NCBI RefSeq assembly: GCF_016406085.1
Contig: NZ_JAEHFJ010000003.1
Coordinates: 124,001-188,000, forward strand
Origin: Aureibaculum flavum
GTDB lineage: Bacteria > Bacteroidota > Bacteroidia > Flavobacteriales > Flavobacteriaceae
Direction: 5' to 3'
Length of the DNA stretch: 64,000 nt
The notes under the pieces are model-generated. The model ran no database searches. It was not told the DNA's origin and saw nothing but the letters and a program-made list of their open reading frames with translations. Position 1 is the stretch's first letter. Each line of letters begins with the position of its first letter. This document shows positions 47,051 through 56,342 of this stretch, piece after piece. A program made the translations under genes and the position numbers.

Positions 47051-48667
47051 CTAAACGTGATCACCTAATTTATGGTGCTCATCGATTAACGGTCCACCTT
47101 CCATAATTTGTTCAGAAGCTTGATTTGCAAACTTTTCGAAATTTAAATGGAATGAATGTGCTAAGTTTATAGCTTTTCCAATATATGCACCTTTTTGTAA
47201 CCAAGTATTCATTGGATCTAAAATTTCAATTGGCACATTTGGACAATATTTAGGCATAAACAATCCGAAGATTGGGTGTTGATGAAATTCTACATTGTCT
47301 AATTCACCTTTTAAAATAGCAGAAATCATTGCTCTAGTGTATTTTAATTTAATACGAGAACCAACTCCGTAAGGTCCACCAGACCATCCTGTGTTGATTA
47401 ACCAAACATTAACACCAGCATCTTCCATTTTTTTACTTAACATTTCAGCGTAAACAGTAGGATGCAAAGGCATAAATGGTGCTCCAAAACAAGCAGAGAA
47501 TGAAGGTACTGGCTCAGTTACACCTGCTTCTGTACCTGCTACTTTAGCAGTATACCCAGAAATAAAGTGATAAGCAGCTTGACCTGGCGTTAACTTAGAA
47601 ACTGGAGGCAATACACCAAAAGCATCTGCAGTTAAAAAGAAAATATTTTTGGGGTTATGAGCAACTGAAGGTACTTGAATGTTGTCAATGTTATAAATAG
47701 GGTAACTAACACGAGTATTTTGTGTAATTGAACCGTCTAAAAAATCAACTTCTTTAGTGCCTTTTTTAAATACTACATTTTCTAATAAAGCACCTGGCTT
47801 GATAGCTCTAAAAATGTCTGGCTCTTTTTCTTCTGATAAGTCAATTACTTTTGCATAACAACCACCTTCAAAGTTAAAGATACTGTTGTCTTCAGCCCAA
47901 CCATGCTCATCATCACCAATTAATTTACGATCTGGGTCTGCAGACAAAGTAGTTTTACCTGTACCTGATAAACCAAAGTAAATTGCGGTATCACCTTCTT
48001 CACCAACATTGGCAGAACAGTGCATTGGCAACACGTTTTTATCTGTAGGCAAAATCATGTTTAATGCAGAAAAAATACCTTTTTTAATTTCACCTGTATA
48101 AGCTGAACCACCAACTAAAGCAACTTTTTTAGTAAAGTTTAAGATAGAAAAGTTCCCCTGACGGATACCATATGCTTTAGGATCTGGACATTCATAACCA
48201 GGAGCACAAAGTACTAACCATTCTTCATCAAAATTTTCTAATTCTTCAGCGTTAAGACGCAAAAACATGTTAAACACAAACATATTAGACCATGCATATT
48301 CTGTAACAGTTCTAACATTCATTTTGTATTTAGGATCAGCACAAACTGCCGCATCTCTCACATAAATTTCTTTACCAGAAAGATATTTTACAATTTCAGT
48401 TTCTAGTTTGTCAAAATTTTCAGGAGAAACTGGTTTGTTTACCTTACCCCACCAAACTCTATCTTTAGTATAATCGTCTTCTACTAAAAATCTATCTTGA
48501 GGAGATCTCCCAGTAAATTTACCTGTATTTATCGCTAACGTTCCATTTTCAGTTTCTACACCACCTTCTTTTGTAACAGCAATTTTTTGCAGTTCTTCGG
48601 TTGATAAATTCCAATGGGCAGTTACATCGTTTAACCCGTACTTTTCTAAGTTTAAATCTTTTTTCAT
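47051..48667 (-). CDS. pckA: Phosphoenolpyruvate carboxykinase (ATP)
   Basis: This is a complete 538-aa ATP-type PEPCK that converts oxaloacetate to PEP in gluconeogenesis. Visible motifs: NTGKFTGRSPQDRF (substrate Arg), LPMHCSANVG, the kinase-1a loop GLSGTGKTTLSADP, LIGDDEHGW (kinase-2, metal) and TAKVAGTEAGVTEP with PSFSACFGAPFMP. It ends GDHV at a duplicated terminator. Its final 261 bp are duplicated at 42565-42825. Upstream lies a perfect palindrome (48786-48799) and a TAnnTTTG box (48756-48763), indicating activator control as expected for a carbon-source-regulated gene. Confidence 0.97.
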   Translation of the reverse strand: MKKDLNLEKYGLNDVTAHWNLSTEELQKIAVTKEGGVETENGTLAINTGKFTGRSPQDRFLVEDDYTKDRVWWGKVNKPVSPENFDKLETEIVKYLSGKEIYVRDAAVCADPKYKMNVRTVTEYAWSNMFVFNMFLRLNAEELENFDEEWLVLCAPGYECPDPKAYGIRQGNFSILNFTKKVALVGGSAYTGEIKKGIFSALNMILPTDKNVLPMHCSANVGEEGDTAIYFGLSGTGKTTLSADPDRKLIGDDEHGWAEDNSIFNFEGGCYAKVIDLSEEKEPDIFRAIKPGALLENVVFKKGTKEVDFLDGSITQNTRVSYPIYNIDNIQVPSVAHNPKNIFFLTADAFGVLPPVSKLTPGQAAYHFISGYTAKVAGTEAGVTEPVPSFSACFGAPFMPLHPTVYAEMLSKKMEDAGVNVWLINTGWSGGPYGVGSRIKLKYTRAMISAILKGELDNVEFHQHPIFGLFMPKYCPNVPIEILDPMNTWLQKGAYIGKAINLAHSFHLNFEKFANQASEQIMEGGPLIDEHHKLGDHV

Positions 48668-48755
48668 TGTTCTTGAATTTTCTATATTATTTTAATCTAA
48701 AGTATTCTATTTTTTTATTGTCTGATTTAATTATGATATCCTTTTAAATCTTCAA

Positions 48756-48763
48756 CAAATTTA
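48756..48763 (-). promoter_or_regulatory. Probable -7 box of pckA
   Basis: Minus strand reads TAAATTTG, matching TAnnTTTG. It lies 89 bp before the pckA ATG, and no TTTG -33 element is present at the usual distance; the palindrome at 48786-48799 lies just upstream of that position instead. Confidence 0.55.
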
Positions 48764-48785
48764 AGGTAACAAATGTTTCATAAGC

Positions 48786-48799
48786 ATGACATTTGTCAT
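48786..48799. promoter_or_regulatory. Perfect 14-bp palindrome, candidate CRP/FNR-family operator for pckA
   Basis: ATGACATTTGTCAT is an exact dyad. Its inner TGAC-N4-GTCA half-sites have the spacing of CRP/FNR-family operators. Its centre is about 33 bp upstream of the centre of the pckA -7 box, which puts it near -41 relative to the expected start of transcription, the class II activator position. Regulator identity is inferred only. Confidence 0.5.
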
Positions 48800-48870
48800 A
48801 TGATTTTAGCTATTTTCGTCTTAAATTCTTACGAAAACGTTTGATTTTTATGTAATTATATAATATATCG

Positions 48871-49710
48871 TTAATTTATAAATAATATTGATTTTTGAAC
48901 TATTTCCAAGAGATCTGGCGGTAATGACTTTTTCTCCCAAGGGTGTTTTCCTCCAAAAGAATGATTGGCATTTTCAATTATAAAAAGCTCACTATTTTTG
49001 TTCCAAGTGTTTAAATCTTTTGCTTCATTTAGAGGAACTGTTTCATCATCAGTTCCGTGAATAATCAACGTTGGAATTTTTAAATTTTGAGCTGCTGATT
49101 TTATATGTAATCGTTGCTTATTCTCTATAAAATTTTCATAAAACTTATAATAATGTGGCAGTTTCTGCTTGGTTCTAGAGTTTTCAATATAAGAGATACC
49201 ATGCTTTTTCCAAAGGTCTAAAATTTCACCTGTAGGAAATCGAGATCCATAGTCAGAGACAGCCGCCCAAGTAATAACTTTACTGATACGGTTATCTTCA
49301 CTTGCTTTTAGGGTAACAATGCCTCCTCCTCTTGAATGTCCTATTAAAATTATATTTGACAAATCAATTTCATCTTGATATTCACCTTTATTATTAATCC
49401 AGTCTATCACCGACTCTAAATCATCCAATTCTTTTATAAAATTGTTTTGTCCGAACGCCTCTAAATCTGGAAAGTCAATGGGTTGTTTTACAGTTCCTCC
49501 ATTATGGGAAAAATTAAATTTAATAAAAAATATTCCATTTTGAGCAAATTTTTCTGCAACTAAATCCCAACATCCCCAATCTTTAAAACCTTTATAACCA
49601 TGAGCAAAAATAACCACTGGCTTTGGCTTGTTATCTTCTAAATAAAATACGTCAGTTAAAATGGATTTTTGGTGTTTACCTTCTAACTGTATGTTCTTAA
49701 TACTTTTCAT
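48871..49710 (-). CDS. Alpha/beta hydrolase
   Basis: The 279-aa hydrolase has the nucleophile elbow ILIGHSRGGGIVTLKA (Ser near 123), an acid in IIHGTDDETVPL and the His in IENANHSFGGKHPW. The early VIFAHGYKGFKDWGCWD provides the oxyanion region (HGY). It has no signal peptide. Soluble esterases/dienelactone-hydrolase-like proteins of this kind have broad or unknown substrates. It starts 9 bp after the AddB-like gene and is co-transcribed with it. Confidence 0.9.
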   Translation of the reverse strand: MKSIKNIQLEGKHQKSILTDVFYLEDNKPKPVVIFAHGYKGFKDWGCWDLVAEKFAQNGIFFIKFNFSHNGGTVKQPIDFPDLEAFGQNNFIKELDDLESVIDWINNKGEYQDEIDLSNIILIGHSRGGGIVTLKASEDNRISKVITWAAVSDYGSRFPTGEILDLWKKHGISYIENSRTKQKLPHYYKFYENFIENKQRLHIKSAAQNLKIPTLIIHGTDDETVPLNEAKDLNTWNKNSELFIIENANHSFGGKHPWEKKSLPPDLLEIVQKSILFIN

Positions 49711-49719
49711 CTATAATTT

Positions 49720-52452
49720 TCAATTTGTAAATGGTGATTCTTTTTCTAATATAGGAATATTTACATTAAATATTTCCAAAAGTAAAACCTTTAATTCATT
49801 TTCGAAAAGCTCAAGGTCATTTTTCTTTACTAAGGATTTATTTACTTTTAAAAAGCCCGCCTTTAAATTTTTAAAAGATATTATACCACTTTCAAGTGGA
49901 TGTTTATCAATGTCTAAATTTTCAGATTTTGAATACAACAAGGCATAAAAAAGTACCTGAAAACTCTTACTATGCTTTTTATAATCTTTTGTAATTTGCG
50001 ACCAATCGTTAATATTTAAATCATTCTGTAACACCTTACCTGTTTTATAATCAACTATTCTTAATGTTCCGTTAAGTTCATCAATTCTATCTGCTTCACC
50101 CACCAGTTTTATAGGAAAATTAATTCCGTCAATTTCTATTTCCAACGCTAATTTTTTCTCTAAAGCTAAAACCTTAAGATTACCCCCTTGTTTAACAAGT
50201 TTTAATTCCTGCTTCAAAAAGTTATTTACAAATTGTTTTGCCACATTATATACCAACAAATTCTTACCTGTAGAAATATTTCCATTATTATACACCTGAT
50301 TAAACCATTTTTGAACCTCTGAAGGCACTTTTAATTTCATTTGAAGTAAATGCTCCTCTTTCAACATTTCGTTAATATAAGGCTCGTAAAACGCTTCCAA
50401 TGTTTTATGGATAATTGTTCCTAAGGTATTTGCAGCTATTGTTTCTTCTACCTCTTCAATTTCTCTAATTCTTAATATTTTTTGATTGTAAAACTCTAGT
50501 GGGTTTAGTATATAATTTGTAAGTGTTGATGCTGAAAACCCCTTATTTGCTAAGGTTTTTAATTCATCATTTACAAAGTCATCCTTTTTAATTTCTTTAA
50601 ATTCAAAATTAGTTTTTACCACATCAGGTGCTACAACTATTTTTTCAACTTCATCTTTTTTAAATATTTCTAATTGTGTTAAAAAACGGCTTTGCTCACC
50701 AGAACCATAACTATCCGCTTCCGTATTATAAATAGCATATATGCTTTCTGCTCTTTGAATCAATCTAAAAAAGTGATACGCAAAAATTGCATCTTTTTCT
50801 TTATACGTTGGCAACCCGACCTCTTGTTTTATATCAAATGGAATAAATGAATTATCTGACTTACCTCCTGGCAATACGCCTTCATTTACTGAGGTTATAA
50901 TTATATTTTTAAAATCAAGTACACGTGTTTCTAATACCCCCATAACTTGTAAACCTGACAAAGGTTCACCTTGAAAAGATAACTTTTCAGATTTAAGCAT
51001 TTGATTGTAAAATACATTAAGCGTTTTGATGTCAGTTATATGCCCAAATTTCTCATTGAGGTTCAATAATTGCTGAAAAATAGTATAAAATCTAAATAAA
51101 TATTCTTTTTCAAGTGTATTCAAACTTTCATTTTCCCTAGCCAGATCGATAAACCTAATACAGTAATCGACCGCTACATTGGCATCATTTTTCCAATTCT
51201 CAAATAGAAATGACAGTTCTTTATACTCAGGATTGTTGTCTGCCAATTTTAATAGACTAGATTTAGAAAGGTAAGTAAAATTATTTGCTGCAATATTATA
51301 GAGCAAACGATCAATAATATCAGGTGTTTTAAATAAAGATTTTACCTGTGGATGATTTAAAACGGATATCACTTCTTTATAATAGAATGCTCCGTTTTTA
51401 TGATGAATTTGAAGTTTAAATAAATAATCAAATAGATTACCAAGAGGAATGTTTTTAAGTTCATAACCCATGGTAATATTAACACTCTTTACTTCATTTG
51501 GTAATGAGTTTAATGAAGCACCAAGCATAGCTTCTTCTGCTAATACTAAAGCTGTATCTGAAAAACTATTACTTGTATTTGAAATATCCTTTAAAATTTC
51601 ACCTGCATACTTTATTTGTGAAATATCCTTTGGGGTTCCTATTATTTTAATATTTTTTTTATTTGAAAACTCATTACATATCCATTGAAAATCATTTTTC
51701 TCAAAATAGTTCCAATTACTCTTATACCTATTAATAAATGTAGCAACTTGTGGATTATTTTTTATAAAAAAAGCATCTATATCCCAATAAATAGTCGCAA
51801 TATCACTATCAAGTAAACCCTTAAATATTTTTTCTTCCGCCTTATTCAAAGCATTAAAACCAACAAGCACTAGTTTATCAGATGTATTATTGATATACCA
51901 TTCAACATTGTCTGCAGCTTCTCTGTACTGTAAACCCTGATATCCAATTTTACTTTCAACTAAGTATGAATAAAGATTATCATAATAATTTTCAAATTTT
52001 TCATAGAACTTCACCTGATTTAAAATTAAATCCGTTTTCTGTTCACCTTTTAATAAGGTTTCTATTCTTTTTATATCGGTGAGATATGAAAATAAATGAT
52101 TTGCGTCAACAAGGTGTCTGTCTATTTCATTAAAATCTTGTAAGAGTAACGGAGCCCATTTGGTGAAATTTTCAAAACTTTCTACTTTTGCTTCTTCTGT
52201 TGATGCTATATATACGGAGTAAAACTCAAATAATAATGTAGTACTATCTATTGCGTTAATTCCTGATAACTCTTCTATAAATTCTTCAATACTTATTATT
52301 TTAGGAAGTATTGTCGCCTTCTTTAATTTTGACTTCAGTATATTTTTTAAAAAAATGCCCGCCCTCTTACTCGGTAATACAAAAGTAAGATCTGTACTAT
52401 TTTCATTTTTTGAAAGGATATCAATTACAACTCTATCTAGAAAACTTTGCAT
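49720..52452 (-). CDS. AddB-like PD-(D/E)XK nuclease/helicase-related protein
   Basis: The 910-aa protein begins with a degenerate helicase-like segment (STDLTFVLPSKRAGIFLKNILK). It ends with a RecB-family nuclease: an HKTLEAFYEPY helix near 690, then LVGEADRIDELNGTLRIVDYKTGK (catalytic Asp, Asp-x-Lys) near 780-800. This layout matches the AddB-type partner of AddAB recombination nucleases in Bacteroidetes. The four-cysteine Fe-S cluster of Bacillus AddB is not seen. The AddA helicase gene is not in the window. Processes double-strand DNA ends in recombinational repair. Confidence 0.87.
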   Translation of the reverse strand: MQSFLDRVVIDILSKNENSTDLTFVLPSKRAGIFLKNILKSKLKKATILPKIISIEEFIEELSGINAIDSTTLLFEFYSVYIASTEEAKVESFENFTKWAPLLLQDFNEIDRHLVDANHLFSYLTDIKRIETLLKGEQKTDLILNQVKFYEKFENYYDNLYSYLVESKIGYQGLQYREAADNVEWYINNTSDKLVLVGFNALNKAEEKIFKGLLDSDIATIYWDIDAFFIKNNPQVATFINRYKSNWNYFEKNDFQWICNEFSNKKNIKIIGTPKDISQIKYAGEILKDISNTSNSFSDTALVLAEEAMLGASLNSLPNEVKSVNITMGYELKNIPLGNLFDYLFKLQIHHKNGAFYYKEVISVLNHPQVKSLFKTPDIIDRLLYNIAANNFTYLSKSSLLKLADNNPEYKELSFLFENWKNDANVAVDYCIRFIDLARENESLNTLEKEYLFRFYTIFQQLLNLNEKFGHITDIKTLNVFYNQMLKSEKLSFQGEPLSGLQVMGVLETRVLDFKNIIITSVNEGVLPGGKSDNSFIPFDIKQEVGLPTYKEKDAIFAYHFFRLIQRAESIYAIYNTEADSYGSGEQSRFLTQLEIFKKDEVEKIVVAPDVVKTNFEFKEIKKDDFVNDELKTLANKGFSASTLTNYILNPLEFYNQKILRIREIEEVEETIAANTLGTIIHKTLEAFYEPYINEMLKEEHLLQMKLKVPSEVQKWFNQVYNNGNISTGKNLLVYNVAKQFVNNFLKQELKLVKQGGNLKVLALEKKLALEIEIDGINFPIKLVGEADRIDELNGTLRIVDYKTGKVLQNDLNINDWSQITKDYKKHSKSFQVLFYALLYSKSENLDIDKHPLESGIISFKNLKAGFLKVNKSLVKKNDLELFENELKVLLLEIFNVNIPILEKESPFTN

Positions 52453-52495
52453 TAGCGGAATATTTTCAACAAATTTACGAAATGAGTTCCATAAA

Positions 52496-52524
52496 AAAAG
52501 CCATCCCTAATTGGGATGGCTTTT
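52496..52524 (-). terminator. Terminator of the OmpA-like gene
   Basis: A 12-bp stem, AAAAGCCATCCC/GGGATGGCTTTT with a 5-nt loop, located 20 bp beyond the ompA-like stop codon; read on the minus strand it ends in a T run. Confidence 0.95.
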
Positions 52525-52544
52525 AATTTAATGTTTTTTTTAGC

Positions 52545-53915
52545 TTAGTTAGCTAAGTTGATTTCAACTCTTCTGTTTTGAGCTCTACCTTTTCTAGTTT
52601 TATTACTAGCGATTGGATTTGCTTTACCAAAACCTTTAGAAGCTAATCTATCAGATGGAATACTTTTTCCTACTAAATAGTCTAATACAGCTTTTGATCT
52701 TTCTTCAGATAATCTTTGGTTTGTTTTATCAGAACCTGAACTATCAGTATAACCATCTATGCTGAAATTAGAATCTTTAAATTCTTTCATGATATCAGCT
52801 ATTAAATCTAATTTTTCAGCAACACCTGGTCTGAAAGTAGACTTACCTGAGTTAAAGTAGATTGCTTTTGCAAACTCATCTAATTTAGCTTTAGCTTCAA
52901 CAGTAATTACTTTTTCAGGACAACCTTGGTTAGAAGCAGGACCTGCTTCATTCACACAGTTATCATCTTTATCAAATACACCGTCATTATCAGCATCTGG
53001 CCAAGGACAACCTTTGTTTTCTTTAGGACCAGCTACATCAGCACACTCATCATCTTTGTCATATACACCGTCACCATCAGCATCAGGACAACCGTTATTT
53101 GCAGCAGTACCAGCATCATTTGGACATTGATCATCTTTATCAGCTACACCATCACCATCAGCATCAGGACAACCGTTTAGAGCAGCTAAACCAGCAACTT
53201 CAGGACAAGCATCATCTGAATCTTTTATACCATCACCGTCAGTATCAGGACAACCATTGAAAGCTTCTAAACCGAATACTTCAGGACACTCATCATCTTT
53301 ATCATAAACACCATCACTATCAGTATCTTTTCCACCAAATCTGATTGTTATACCAGCAGCATGTTGGAAATGAGGTAGTACATTATCTTCATCAAATGAA
53401 TGTTTGTAAGCAGTTTGTACATTAATACCGATAAAATCGTTAAACCAAAAGTTAACACCAAGACCACCATTTGCAGTACCTGCACTGTTATCATCAATAA
53501 ATTGGTAACCTCCACCTATGTGTACATAAGGATCGAACCATTTTTTACCTCCCCAAAGGGTATTTAATGCATATCTAATATCTAAATCAGCACCAATGTA
53601 AGATAAATCACTTGCAGAAACATCTCCAATGTTTTCTATTTTATTTAAAGAACCAGCTAAACCTAAAGAGAAACCACTACCTAAATATCTACCAACTCTA
53701 AGTCTTGAGATAGAAGGAATAATATTATAATGGTCGTCTATGTTTACAAATTCATCAAACCATCCTGCAGTCCCCGCTGCTCCAGAATTTGTAGGATAAA
53801 AATCTACTGCGTTAGCTCCAAAGTCAATAGACCAAGGATTGTTTTCGTCCTGTGCATTCATGCTGAAACCAGCAATAAGAGCAACAACGAATAAAACTTT
53901 TCTTAAGTGTTTCAT
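52545..53915 (-). CDS. OmpA-family outer-membrane protein with thrombospondin type 3 repeats
   Basis: The 456-aa porin-like protein has a signal peptide (MKHLRKVLFVVALIAGFSMNAQ). An N-terminal beta barrel of about 180 residues follows. Next come five TSP3 calcium-binding repeats of the form DxDxDGVxDKDDxCP, about residues 190-330. The C-terminal OmpA peptidoglycan-binding domain has IYFNSGKSTFRPG, FSIDGYTDSSGS and RAQNRRVEINL. It links outer membrane and cell wall. A textbook Bacteroidetes promoter lies at 53959-53987 and a strong terminator follows, consistent with an abundant product. Confidence 0.95.
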   Translation of the reverse strand: MKHLRKVLFVVALIAGFSMNAQDENNPWSIDFGANAVDFYPTNSGAAGTAGWFDEFVNIDDHYNIIPSISRLRVGRYLGSGFSLGLAGSLNKIENIGDVSASDLSYIGADLDIRYALNTLWGGKKWFDPYVHIGGGYQFIDDNSAGTANGGLGVNFWFNDFIGINVQTAYKHSFDEDNVLPHFQHAAGITIRFGGKDTDSDGVYDKDDECPEVFGLEAFNGCPDTDGDGIKDSDDACPEVAGLAALNGCPDADGDGVADKDDQCPNDAGTAANNGCPDADGDGVYDKDDECADVAGPKENKGCPWPDADNDGVFDKDDNCVNEAGPASNQGCPEKVITVEAKAKLDEFAKAIYFNSGKSTFRPGVAEKLDLIADIMKEFKDSNFSIDGYTDSSGSDKTNQRLSEERSKAVLDYLVGKSIPSDRLASKGFGKANPIASNKTRKGRAQNRRVEINLAN

Positions 53916-53958
53916 TTTAATTAATTTAAATTATAGTTTCTGTTTTTCAAATTTGGTG

Positions 53959-53987
53959 CAAATATACGAATTATAGTATATCTGCAA
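53959..53987 (-). promoter_or_regulatory. Promoter of the OmpA-like gene
   Basis: On the minus strand TTG (53987-53985), an 18-nt spacer and TATATTTG (53966-53959) fit the Bacteroidetes TTTG/TAnnTTTG housekeeping consensus, 43 bp before the ATG. Confidence 0.8.
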
Positions 53988-54051
53988 TTTTTTATTAATA
54001 TTTTTTTAACATTTAGAATACGTAACGTTAAATGTAGTGATATTATTATCT

Positions 54052-56190
54052 CTAATAGAAAGTTGCTCTATTATCCTCTATATCAGCAAACTTTTTTAAC
54101 ACACTATAAACTTTAGCACCTTTAGTTTTATTTACATTTTTTACAGTACTAACAGCACCTGCATAATTTTCCAAGGCAGCTGGACTATCTTTCTTAAGAA
54201 TTTTAGCAGCAAAAACTCCATTTTTAGTATCTATACCTGAATATAATTTATTTTCTTTTAAATAGACAAGAACTGAAACCACTTCCTCTGCTCTTCCAAT
54301 ACCTGGTAAAATTGGACTCCCCAAAGATACTGCCTTTGATGACTGAACATTAGTGTTAAATGATTTTGCAATCTCTTGTAAATTATCAGCTTTCATCTGT
54401 TCTTTAATTAAATTACTCTTTTTTTCATTTAGTAATTTAGTTCTCAGTGATGCTTTTGCCGCACCTACACTCAGACCTTTATTATGCTTACCTGTTAATT
54501 TAGCCACAACATAACCACCTTCAGTATCGAAACGTTTAATATCATTAACATTACTTTCTGAATTAAAAGCCCAAGTAATCATTTGTCTTTGATTACTTAA
54601 GTTTGAAACTCTTTCGTCCATAGCTTTTAAACCAACAGCTGGCTGAACTGTTAAACCTTCTTCTTTAGCTAGTTCTTCAATATCCTTCCCATCAGTTAAT
54701 GCCGAAGCAAATGTTTCAGCTTTTTGATATGCAATACTTTCCGTTTCATCAGAAGCGACAATCTCTCTTGCAAAAGTTGCTAACTTCACATTTTTTTGCA
54801 TATTTTTTTGGTCTTGAATATCTATGATATGAAATCCAAATTGCGATTTTACGATACCTATTTCACCTACTTTATTTTCAAAAGTAAAATCTCTAAATTC
54901 AGGTACCATTGTTTGATATACGAACCAATCTAAATCTCCTCCTTTTGCTCCACTTCCTGTATCAGAAGACAATGTTTTTGCTAAATCAGCAAATCGCGAT
55001 TTATCATTTTTAACAATAGTTAATAAACTATCAGCAGTTGTTTTAGCTTGAGCTTCTGTTTGTGTTATAGAAGGATCATTAGTAGTTCCTAAAAAAGGAA
55101 TTAGAATATGACGAGCCTTAACTGAATCTGGCATTTGTTTTACTGCAACCAATTTTGTTACTTTAAAATAATTACCTTCTTTATAAGGGCCATAAACGTC
55201 ACCAACATTAAGTTTAAAAACAGTATCCTTTAAAATAGGACTTACTCTAACCTTGGTATAAAAGTTATTATCTAAAGGTATATCAGAAGCATTATTTCTG
55301 AAAAAGTCTTCAACATTATCTGTATCAGACAAACCTTTAACATTTACATTCCCTTTTGCTGCTGAACTATATTCTTCTCTATCATTAATAATTTTTTCAA
55401 CCTCTCCTTTAATAGCTGCTTGATCTTCTGCAGAAGCTTTGATATCAAATCGAACAAAACTTATATCGCGAGAAGCTTCAGCTTTGTAATCATTTGGATG
55501 ACTTCTTACATATTGCTCTATTTCGCTATCTGTTACTGCAACAGCACTGTCAGCAATATATGTATAAGGTACATAAACATACTCCAAATCAAGTTTTGTA
55601 TTATTTGCCATGTAATAACGCTCCCCTTCTTTAAAGGTGGCACCTAAACCAGCTGAAACAAGATTATTGTAAGTTCTTAACTCTAAATTATTTTTAATAT
55701 TTCTTTCGTAATCTAACCAACTTAACCAAGCCTGTCTACTATTAGCATCATCATCTTTAGCATCATTTAAAGTAGCAATATGCTCCTTAAACATATCTTC
55801 ATCAAAAAGTCCAGCAGCGTTTTTAAATTGAGCACCATCTTTAACCCATGATTGTTTCAAAATTTCATCCCATACATCTTTTTCACCAACGGTAACTCCA
55901 GATTTTTCTAATTGAGCTTTGTAAATTTTCTGACGTACTAAATTTTCCCAAGCTCCATTTACATTTTGCATTTGGGTTCCTCTGCCTCCAGACATAGACT
56001 TTTGCTGCTCTACCATTTGAGCAAATTCTTCCCTACCAACATTTTCTCCGTTTATTTCTCCAATAGAGTTAGCTTCACTTCCAAAGCCTCCTCTAGTAAA
56101 AACATCACCTATTACAAATGAAAATAATGCCAACGCAATCACGATTATTAAAAATAATGAACGCTCTCTAATTTTACCTAAAATTGCCAT
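54052..56190 (-). CDS. PpiD-like peptidyl-prolyl isomerase, membrane anchored
   Basis: The 712-aa protein starts with MAILGKIRERSLFLIIVIALALFSFVIGDVF, a single N-terminal anchor. A long SurA-N-type chaperone region follows. One parvulin rotamase domain lies near residues 355-465 (VKARHILIPFLG, LSSDTGSGAKGGDLDWF, VKSQFGFHIIDIQD). The C-terminal helical region resembles the second chaperone lobe. It faces the periplasm and helps outer-membrane protein folding, in keeping with the OmpA, LptC and OMP genes around it. The gene follows the CNNM gene by 152 bp. Confidence 0.93.
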   Translation of the reverse strand: MAILGKIRERSLFLIIVIALALFSFVIGDVFTRGGFGSEANSIGEINGENVGREEFAQMVEQQKSMSGGRGTQMQNVNGAWENLVRQKIYKAQLEKSGVTVGEKDVWDEILKQSWVKDGAQFKNAAGLFDEDMFKEHIATLNDAKDDDANSRQAWLSWLDYERNIKNNLELRTYNNLVSAGLGATFKEGERYYMANNTKLDLEYVYVPYTYIADSAVAVTDSEIEQYVRSHPNDYKAEASRDISFVRFDIKASAEDQAAIKGEVEKIINDREEYSSAAKGNVNVKGLSDTDNVEDFFRNNASDIPLDNNFYTKVRVSPILKDTVFKLNVGDVYGPYKEGNYFKVTKLVAVKQMPDSVKARHILIPFLGTTNDPSITQTEAQAKTTADSLLTIVKNDKSRFADLAKTLSSDTGSGAKGGDLDWFVYQTMVPEFRDFTFENKVGEIGIVKSQFGFHIIDIQDQKNMQKNVKLATFAREIVASDETESIAYQKAETFASALTDGKDIEELAKEEGLTVQPAVGLKAMDERVSNLSNQRQMITWAFNSESNVNDIKRFDTEGGYVVAKLTGKHNKGLSVGAAKASLRTKLLNEKKSNLIKEQMKADNLQEIAKSFNTNVQSSKAVSLGSPILPGIGRAEEVVSVLVYLKENKLYSGIDTKNGVFAAKILKKDSPAALENYAGAVSTVKNVNKTKGAKVYSVLKKFADIEDNRATFY

Positions 56191-56342
56191 TTTATATGTG
56201 TATAAATTTAATTATGATTTTTATAAGCTAAAGTTGCGAATTCAATAGAACAAACCTTAGTTTAAATTCAGTCCGCGAAAATACAAAAAAATTAAAAGAT
56301 TGAAGAAGTAATAAGTCAAATAATTTAATATCCATAAGTGGT

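Larger units (their letters stand above)
46875..47311. repeat. 437-bp direct repeat, right copy
   Basis: Same content as 42389-42825 with one substitution (G at 46912). This copy is attached to the complete pckA gene and carries only the end of the SDR gene. The two copies delimit a repeat-to-repeat period of 4486 bp that could be lost or circularised by homologous recombination. Confidence 0.95.

Noticed and set aside
52900-53340. Repeated segments suggesting a CRISPR or tandem repeat
   Set aside because: They encode TSP3 calcium-binding repeats in the OmpA-like protein; spacing is a codon multiple and copies diverge at third positions.
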